In this document: positions 55,775 to 64,000 of the stretch, piece by piece | Position numbering within the stretch: position 1 is the first letter of the stretch | How the letters are laid out: every line of letters begins with the position of its first letter | The notes under the pieces: generated by a model | Seen by the model: only the letters and a program-made list of their open reading frames with translations | Told to the model about the DNA's origin: nothing | Database searches by the model: none | Program-made: the position numbers and the translations under genes | Assembly: GCA_029953615.1 (NCBI GenBank) | Contig: CP124529.1 | Span: 620,001 to 684,000, forward strand | DNA length: 64,000 bases | Reading direction: 5' to 3' | Source: Pseudomonas putida | GTDB lineage: Bacteria > Pseudomonadota > Gammaproteobacteria > Pseudomonadales > Pseudomonadaceae

Positions 55775-55880
55775 TGCCGGCCTCTTCGCGGGTGCGCCAG
55801 CTCCCACAGGGACGGCGCAGCCCTCAGGCTTGATGCGGTCCCGGTGGGAGCGGGCATGCCCGCGAACAGGCGGGCACAGG
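55775..55880. repeat. REP doublet between flgZ and the MFS gene
   Basis: Inverted units GCCGGCCTCTTCGCGGGTGC and GGTGGGAGCGGGCATGCCCG lie between the two convergent genes flgZ and the MFS transporter. The left unit has a few changes (GGTGCGCCAG), indicating age. Confidence 0.8.
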
Positions 55881-55881
55881 C

Positions 55882-57222
55882 TTACACCGACTTGCTGACC
55901 TCCTGCGGCTCAGACGCCGGTTGCCCGGTCCCCTTCTCTTCCGCCTCGGTGTCCTCTGCGGCCACCGGCGCCTGCATCACATCCTGCACGGTCTGCTCAT
56001 CAACCCGCGGGTCCAGCGCCGCCGACAACGGCGAACCGGCCGCCGGCATCGCCACGTGGCCCAACGGCGCATCCTGCACCTGGTGCAGCCCGGTGACCGC
56101 CTTCGGACGAATGCGCCACACCAGCACCAGGGCAAAGAATACGAAGAAGGCATACAGCATCTGCGGGCCCAGCACCTTCATCAGCACGCCAGCGGCCAAC
56201 GGCCCGATGCACGCCCCCACGCCATAGGTCACCAGCAGCATCGCGGTCAGCGACACCCGCCGCTCGCTTTCCACATGGTCGTTGGAAAACGCCACCGCCA
56301 GCGGGTACAGGCAGAACTGCAGCAACGAAATCACAAATCCTATGCCGAACAGCAATTCCAGCGGCACACTGGGCAGTACCGCCAGCGGCGCCGAGGCCAG
56401 CGCCAGCCCCACCGCCACGCTGCGGATCAGCACGGCCCGGTCGTAGCGGTCGGACAACCAGCCCAGCGGCCACTGCACCAGCAGGCCGGCAAAGATGCAG
56501 CTACCCATGAACAGGCCGACCTGCTCGGTACTCATGCCCTGGCCAGCGGCATACAATGGCGCCAGGCCATAGAACGAACCGACGATCAGCCCCGAGCCCA
56601 GCACCGTGCTGAGCGACTGCGGTACACGCTTGATGAAGAACTTGGGCTCCATCGGTGCCGGTCGCAGCGGCGCCGGGTGGATGCGCCGGGTCATCGCGAC
56701 CGGTACCAGGCACAGGGTGAAACACATGGCCACCAGCATCAGCAGCTCCAGGCCTAGCTGAGGGTGCACCACCAGTATCAGTTGGCCAAGCACCAAGCCC
56801 AGGTACGAGGCGATCATGTAGCCGCTGAACACTGCGCCGCGGTGCTTCACATCGGCCTGCTCGTTGAGCCAGCTCTCGATGACCATGTACTGGCACATCA
56901 TGCCCAGGCCGACGATCATCCGCAGCCCGACCCAGGCCGGTAGCCAGCTGGTCAGGCCATGGCCGAGTACCGCCGCGCCGACGATACCGGCGCAGGTGGC
57001 ATAGGCGCGTATGTGCCCGACCCGGCCAATCAACCGATGGCCGACTTTGCCGCCGACCGCCAGGCCAAAGTAGTTGGCGGCCATCAACGCACCTACCCAC
57101 AGGCTGTCGACATGGTCGGCCGCCAGGCGCAGGGCCAGATAGGTACTGAGCAGGCCCGAGCCGATCAACATCATCAGCGCGGCGAAATACAACGACTGAA
57201 ACGGCTTCCATATATTTCGCAT
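55882..57222 (-). CDS. MFS transporter of unknown substrate
   Basis: This 446-residue major facilitator superfamily protein has about twelve hydrophobic segments. It starts near LYFAALMMLIGSGLLSTYLA and has an MFS loop-like stretch GGKVGHRLIGRVGHIRAY and QWPLGWLSDRYDRAVLIRS between segments. An acidic Ala/Pro/Glu tail of about 60 residues follows the last helix. It resembles YcaD-type transporters; no substrate can be read from sequence. Convergent with flgZ, it is unrelated to motility as far as I can see. Confidence 0.85.
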   Translation of the reverse strand: MRNIWKPFQSLYFAALMMLIGSGLLSTYLALRLAADHVDSLWVGALMAANYFGLAVGGKVGHRLIGRVGHIRAYATCAGIVGAAVLGHGLTSWLPAWVGLRMIVGLGMMCQYMVIESWLNEQADVKHRGAVFSGYMIASYLGLVLGQLILVVHPQLGLELLMLVAMCFTLCLVPVAMTRRIHPAPLRPAPMEPKFFIKRVPQSLSTVLGSGLIVGSFYGLAPLYAAGQGMSTEQVGLFMGSCIFAGLLVQWPLGWLSDRYDRAVLIRSVAVGLALASAPLAVLPSVPLELLFGIGFVISLLQFCLYPLAVAFSNDHVESERRVSLTAMLLVTYGVGACIGPLAAGVLMKVLGPQMLYAFFVFFALVLVWRIRPKAVTGLHQVQDAPLGHVAMPAAGSPLSAALDPRVDEQTVQDVMQAPVAAEDTEAEEKGTGQPASEPQEVSKSV

Positions 57223-57349
57223 ACGTCCCGTAAGGCTCCCTGGTCAGGTGGCGGGGGTGCTAGAAGCATAAGGGCAAAAACCGCCCGGCGCAGGCCCCCG
57301 GTAATGATTTTGCGCAGCGGGGGCGTATCCGGTGTCGGCCGTGTCGCGA

Positions 57350-57481
57350 TCAGGCCTGTGCCGCCAGCACCCGACGCTCCCATGGCGTGATCTCGTCGAA
57401 GAAATCACTCAGCTCCTGGGCCTTGCTGGCGACGTAGCCTTCGATGAACTCGCTGCCGAACAGTTCCTGCGCATGACTCAT
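57350..57481 (-). pseudogene. Glutamine synthetase-like C-terminal remnant
   Basis: An open frame of 43 codons (MSHAQELFGSEFIEGYVASK ... FFDEITPWERRVLAAQA) resembles only the extreme C-terminus of glutamine synthetase-like enzymes (gamma-glutamylputrescine synthetase type): FG-x-x-F followed by a Trp-Glu near the end. There is no catalytic or ATP-binding region, and a REP element lies immediately upstream. It looks like the tail of a deleted gene rather than a functional protein. Confidence 0.5.
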
Positions 57482-57496
57482 TGAATAGCAGGGACA

Positions 57497-57535
57497 CTGT
57501 GGGAGCGAGCGGGCCCGCGAAGAGGCCGGCACAGG
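57497..57535. repeat. Single REP unit between bkdR and the glutamine synthetase remnant
   Basis: One REP copy, CTGTGGGAGCGAGCGGGCCC plus GCGAAGAGGCCGG, without an inverted partner. All other REP loci in the window are doublets. It sits at the edge of the truncated gene. Confidence 0.82.
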
Positions 57536-57541
57536 AGGCTG

Positions 57542-58027
57542 CTATTCCCGCAACGTCATGCCATTGGCCGGCAACGGCAAGGCGGTCTTGTAGCGCACCT
57601 GCTTGAGGGCGAAACTCGAACGTATGTTGGCCACCCCCGGCAACCGCGTCAGGTAATCGAGAAAACGCTCCAGCGCCTGGATGCTCGGCAACAACACCCG
57701 CAGCAGGTAATCCGGGTCGCCGGTCATCAAATAGCACTCCATCACCTCAGGCCGTTCTGCTATCTCTTCCTCGAAGCGGTGCAGCGACTGCTCAACCTGC
57801 TTCTCCAGGCTCACGTGAATGAACACGTTCACATCCAGCCCCAACGCCTCAGGCGACAGCAAGGTCACCTGCTGACGGATCACCCCCAGTTCCTCCATGG
57901 CCCGCACCCGGTTGAAGCAGGGCGTGGGCGACAGGTTTACCGAGCGCGCCAGCTCGGCGTTGGTGATGCGGGCGTTTTCCTGCAGGCTGTTGAGAATGCC
58001 GATATCGGTACGATCGAGTTTGCGCAT
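57542..58027 (-). CDS. bkdR: Lrp/AsnC-family activator BkdR
   Basis: BkdR activates the divergent bkd operon in response to branched-chain amino acids. The 161-residue protein has an N-terminal helix-turn-helix ([40 protein letters not shown]) and a C-terminal RAM ligand domain ([38 protein letters not shown]). The head-to-head position 198 bases from bkdA1 matches P. putida. Confidence 0.95.
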
Positions 58028-58101
58028 GAGACAAATTCACCGGTTTTTTATGTTTATGCGGAATGTTTATCTTCCCTGCGCAGTAAAGGCAATCAACTTG
58101 A

Positions 58102-58114
58102 GAGAAAAATTCTC
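58102..58114. promoter_or_regulatory. Candidate BkdR operator in the bkdR-bkdA1 gap
   Basis: GAGAA-AAA-TTCTC is a small palindrome in the most AT-rich part of the 198-bp divergent region. BkdR, an Lrp-type protein, is known to bind this region in P. putida, but I cannot define the exact sites or a convincing -35/-10 pair. Confidence 0.3.
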
Positions 58115-58129
58115 CTGCCGGGCCACTAA

Positions 58130-59458
<1,329 letters not shown>

Positions 59459-59459
59459 G

Positions 59460-60519
59460 ATGAACGACCATAACAACAGCATCAACCCGGAAACCGCCAT
59501 GGCCACCAACTACCATGACCATGATCCAGGCCCTGCGCTCGGCCATGGATGTCATGCTCGAGCGCGACGACAATGTGGTGATCTACGGCCAGGACGTCGG
59601 CTACTTCGGTGGCGTGTTCCGCTGCACCGAAGGCCTGCAGAACAAGTACGGCAAGTCCCGCGTGTTCGACGCGCCGATCTCCGAGAGCGGCATCGTCGGT
59701 ACCGCCGTGGGCATGGGTGCCTACGGCCTGCGCCCGGTGGTGGAAATCCAGTTCGCCGACTACTTCTACCCGGCCTCCGACCAGATCGTTTCCGAGATGG
59801 CGCGCCTGCGTTACCGTTCGGCCGGCGAATTCATCGCCCCGCTGACCCTGCGCATGCCCTGCGGTGGCGGCATCTATGGCGGCCAGACTCACAGCCAGAG
59901 CCCGGAAGCGATGTTCACCCAGGTGTGCGGCCTGCGCACCGTCATGCCGTCCAACCCGTATGACGCCAAAGGCCTGCTGATCGCCTCAATCGAATGCGAT
60001 GACCCGGTGATCTTCCTCGAACCCAAGCGCCTGTACAACGGCCCGTTCGATGGCCACCACGACCGCCCCGTTACCCCGTGGTCGAAGCACCCGCAAAGTG
60101 CCGTGCCAGACGGCTACTACAGCGTACCACTGGACAAGGCGGCCATTACCCGCCCCGGCAATGATGTCACCGTACTGACCTACGGCACCACGGTGTACGT
60201 GGCCCAGGTGGCCGCCGAAGAGACCGGCGTCGACGCCGAAGTGATCGACCTGCGTAGCTTGTGGCCGCTGGACCTGGACACCATCGTCGAGTCGGTGAAA
60301 AAGACCGGCCGCTGCGTGGTGGTACACGAGGCCACCCGCACCTGTGGCTTCGGCGCCGAACTGGTGTCGCTGGTGCAGGAACACTGCTTCCACCACCTGG
60401 AGGCGCCGATCGAGCGCGTCACCGGCTGGGACACCCCCTACCCCCACGCACAGGAATGGGCTTACTTCCCAGGGCCTTCGCGGGTAGGTGCGGCATTGAA
60501 AAAGGTCATGGAGGTCTGA
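59460..60519 (+). CDS. bkdA2: 2-oxoisovalerate dehydrogenase E1 beta subunit BkdA2 (one-base frameshift at N-terminus)
   Basis: BkdA2 completes the E1 heterotetramer. The body is intact (QALRSAMDVMLERDDNVVIY, RVFDAPISESGIVGTAVGMG, EPKRLYNGPF). The natural start (MNDHNNSINPETAMAT) is in another frame; removing one A at 59508-59509 joins it to TTMTMIQALRS and gives 352 residues. Otherwise translation would have to begin at an internal ATG near 59515. Its start touches the bkdA1 stop codon (TGAGATGA), so it is coupled. Confidence 0.95.
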
Positions 60520-61791
60520 ATGGGCACGCACGTCATCAAGATGCCGGACATTGGCGAAGGCATCGCGCAGGTCGAATTGGTCGAGTGGTTCGTCAAGGTC
60601 GGCGACATGATCGCCGAAGACCAGGTGGTGGCCGATGTCATGACCGACAAGGCCACCGTGGAAATCCCGTCGCCGGTCAGCGGCAAGGTGCTGGCCCTGG
60701 GTGGCCAGCCGGGTGAGGTGATGGCGGTTGGCAGCGAGCTGATCCGCATCGAAGTGGAAGGCAGCGGCAACCATGTGGACGTGCCGCAGGCCAAGCCGGC
60801 CGAAGCCCCGCCAGCCCCCGTGGCCGCCAGGCCGGAACCGCAGAAGGAAGTAAAGCCGGCTGCATGCCAGGCGCCGCTCAACCATGAGGCAGCCCCGATC
60901 GTGCCGCGCCAGCCGGGCGACAAGCCACTGGCCTCGCCGGCGGTGCGCAAGCGTGCCCTGGATGCCGGTATCGAACTGCGTTACGTACATGGCAGCGGCC
61001 CGGCCGGCCGCATCCTGCACGAAGACCTCGACGCGTTCATGAGCAAGCCGCACAGCGCTGGCGGGCAAGCGTCCAGTGGCTATGCCAAACGCACCGACAG
61101 CGAACAGGTGCAGGTGATCGGCCTGCGCCGCAAGATCGCCCAACGCATGCAGGACGCCAAGCGCCGGGTCGCGCACTTCAGCTATGTAGAAGAAATCGAC
61201 GTCACCGCGCTGGAAGCCCTGCGCCAGCAACTCAACAGCAAGCACGGTGACAGCCGTGGCAAACTGACCCTGCTGCCGTTCCTGGTCCGTGCCCTGGTCG
61301 TGGCGCTGCGCGACTTCCCGCAGATCAACGCCACCTATGACGACGAAGCCCAGGTCATCACCCGCCATGGCGCGGTGCATGTGGGCATCGCCACCCAAGG
61401 TGACAACGGCCTGATGGTGCCGGTGCTGCGCCATGCCGAAGCGGGCAGCCTGTGGAGCAATGCCGGCGAGATTTCGCGCCTGGCCAACGCTGCCCGCAAC
61501 AACAAGGCCAGCCGCGATGAGCTGTCCGGTTCGACCATTACCCTGACCAGCCTGGGCGCCTTGGGCGGTATCGTCAGCACACCGGTGGTCAACACCCCTG
61601 AAGTGGCGATCGTCGGCGTCAACCGCATGGTCGAGCGGCCGGTGGTAATCGACGGCCAGATCGTCGTGCGCAAGATGATGAACCTGTCCAGCTCGTTCGA
61701 CCACCGCGTGGTCGATGGCATGGACGCCGCGCTGTTCATCCAGGCCGTGCGCGGCCTGCTCGAACAACCCGCCTGCCTGTTCGTGGAGTGA
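60520..61791 (+). CDS. bkdB: Branched-chain 2-oxo acid dehydrogenase E2 (dihydrolipoamide acyltransferase) BkdB
   Basis: BkdB is the core acyltransferase of the complex. The 423-residue protein has a lipoyl domain with K44 ([13 protein letters not shown]), a Pro/Ala hinge (about 85-135), an E1/E3-binding domain ([20 protein letters not shown]) and a catalytic domain with H395 and D399 ([12 protein letters not shown]). It directly follows bkdA2 and its stop codon is just before lpdV. Confidence 0.97.
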   Translation: MGTHVIKMPDIGEGIAQVELVEWFVKVGDMIAEDQVVADVMTDKATVEIPSPVSGKVLALGGQPGEVMAVGSELIRIEVEGSGNHVDVPQAKPAEAPPAPVAARPEPQKEVKPAACQAPLNHEAAPIVPRQPGDKPLASPAVRKRALDAGIELRYVHGSGPAGRILHEDLDAFMSKPHSAGGQASSGYAKRTDSEQVQVIGLRRKIAQRMQDAKRRVAHFSYVEEIDVTALEALRQQLNSKHGDSRGKLTLLPFLVRALVVALRDFPQINATYDDEAQVITRHGAVHVGIATQGDNGLMVPVLRHAEAGSLWSNAGEISRLANAARNNKASRDELSGSTITLTSLGALGGIVSTPVVNTPEVAIVGVNRMVERPVVIDGQIVVRKMMNLSSSFDHRVVDGMDAALFIQAVRGLLEQPACLFVE

Positions 61792-61793
61792 GC

Positions 61794-63173
<1,380 letters not shown>

Positions 63174-63199
63174 CACTGAAGCGGCTGAGGCCGATTTGG

Positions 63200-63232
63200 C
63201 CCGCTGCGCCCCAGGCGCCGCGGGTCTTTTTT
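63200..63232 (+). terminator. Intrinsic terminator of the bkd operon
   Basis: CCCGCTGCGCC and GGCGCCGCGGG pair with one mismatch around CCA, followed by TCTTTTTT, 27 bases after the lpdV stop codon. Confidence 0.82.
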
Positions 63233-63245
63233 CATGCCTGATCGG

Positions 63246-63343
63246 TGCCGGCCTCTTCGCGGGTAAACCCGCCCACAGGATTTGTGCTGCCTTTGAGCCT
63301 TGTGCAATACCTGTGGGAGCGGGTCCACCCGCGAAGAGGCCCG
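63246..63343. repeat. REP doublet between lpdV and the GGDEF gene
   Basis: Inverted units GCCGGCCTCTTCGCGGGTAA and GTGGGAGCGGGTCCACCCGC lie between two convergent genes. Confidence 0.83.
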
Positions 63344-63349
63344 CTCGGT

Positions 63350-64000
63350 TTACTCCGAAATGGCGTTCTTGCCAGCATCCTTGGCCCGGTACAGCGCCTG
63401 GTCGGCACGCGCCAGCAGCGTATACGGGTCATCTTCTTCCTGCCATTGCACCACGCCGTAGCTCATGGTCAGCCGGCAATCGCCCACCGGCCCCAGCCGC
63501 TCCATCACCTGGCGCAATCGCCACGCCACCTCCAGCGCTTCGCCCAGCGAGGTCTGTGGCAGCACGATGGCGAACTCGTCACCACCCCAACGGGCCAGCA
63601 GGTCCGGCTCTCGCAGGCAGGTTCGCAGGCTGTCGACCACCCGCACCAGCGCCGCATCACCCTGGGCATGGCCATAACGGTCATTGATCGGCTTGAAGTC
63701 ATCCAGGTCCATGGCAATCAGCGACAACGGCTGGCGAAAGCGCTGGGCGCGCTGACATTCCCGCTGCAGCACGTTTTCCAGCCGGTAGCGGTTGGCGACC
63801 CGGGTCAAGGCATCGCGTTCGGCCAACTCGCGGTTCTCATCCAGTTGCCGCTGCAACTGCTGGTTCACCCACGACAGCTCGCGGGTGCGTTCGGCGACCT
63901 GGCTTTCCAGCGACTGGTTCTTCTGCTGCAGCTGCGCCACCAGGCGTTTGCCGGCATCGATGTTGCGGTGGGCACCAAGCATGCGCGCCACCGAGCCATC
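63350..64000 (-). CDS. Diguanylate cyclase (GGDEF domain), N-terminus beyond window
   Basis: The C-terminal 216 residues of a c-di-GMP synthase are visible, running off the right edge. A PAS-type ending (DGSVARMLGAHRNIDAGKRL) is followed by a coiled-coil linker (LQQKNQSLESQVAERTREL) and a GGDEF domain with RDALTRVANRYRLENVLQRE, DLDDFKPINDRYGHAQGD and the active-site RWGGDEFAI. No RxxD inhibitory site is seen just before GGDEF. The stop codon is at 63350. Signals sensed by the missing N-terminus cannot be told. Confidence 0.93.
   Translation of the reverse strand, partial: DGSVARMLGAHRNIDAGKRLVAQLQQKNQSLESQVAERTRELSWVNQQLQRQLDENRELAERDALTRVANRYRLENVLQRECQRAQRFRQPLSLIAMDLDDFKPINDRYGHAQGDAALVRVVDSLRTCLREPDLLARWGGDEFAIVLPQTSLGEALEVAWRLRQVMERLGPVGDCRLTMSYGVVQWQEEDDPYTLLARADQALYRAKDAGKNAISE

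Overview
The window is a GC-rich segment of a Pseudomonas chromosome, most likely from the P. putida group. The evidence is the gene order (a flagellar/chemotaxis supercluster followed by bkdR-bkdA1A2B-lpdV), protein sequences that read as Pseudomonas orthologues throughout, and many copies of the roughly 35-bp P. putida-type REP palindrome (core resembling GTGGGAGCGGGC...GCCCGCGAA) in the intergenic gaps.

Layout. (1) 1-9516, minus strand: the end of the chemotaxis operon, with a ParP-like CheW protein (cut by the left edge), ParC (ParA family), MotD, MotC, CheB, CheA, CheZ, CheY, then FliA (sigma-28) and FleN. (2) 9610-18686, minus: FlhF and the export apparatus and C-ring genes flhA, flhB, fliR, fliQ, fliP, fliO, fliN, fliM, fliL. 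(3) 18887-28716, minus: fliK, the HptB-HsbR-HsbA phosphorelay, and fliJIHGFE. (4) 28935-33195, minus: regulators FleR, FleS and the master regulator FleQ. (5) 33361-37539, minus: fliT, fliS, fliD, flaG, fliC. (6) 37949-38878: a ketoacyl-ACP synthase III-like enzyme. (7) 39254-50889, minus: hook-junction, hook, rod and ring genes flgLKJIHGF, a 60-residue exported protein, and flgEDCB. (8) 51255-53063, minus: cheR, cheV. (9) 53141-55713, plus: flgA, flgM, flgN, flgZ. (10) 55882-64000: an MFS transporter, a glutamine-synthetase-like C-terminal scrap, bkdR, the branched-chain keto acid dehydrogenase operon, and a GGDEF protein cut by the right edge.

Regulation can be read from the sequence. Good sigma-54 (-24/-12, GG-N10-GC) elements precede flhA, fliL, fliK, fliE, fleS, flgF, flgB and flgA, with a weaker one before fliD. 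Sigma-28 elements precede fliC and flgM, and there is an internal one before fliST. This matches the known FleQ/sigma-54, then FleSR/sigma-54, then FliA/FlgM hierarchy. A repeated GCGGCAA element lies upstream of only the two promoters expected to depend on FleR (flgB and flgF).

Sequence quality. Eleven genes (parC, cheA, flhA, fliR, hsbR, fliI, fleR, flaG, fliC, flgD, bkdA2) each carry one extra base that breaks an otherwise intact frame. All are +1 insertions and none contains a second lesion, so I read them as sequence errors rather than decay. Each gene is given over its full inferred span. No tRNA, rRNA, CRISPR array, insertion sequence or prophage was seen.
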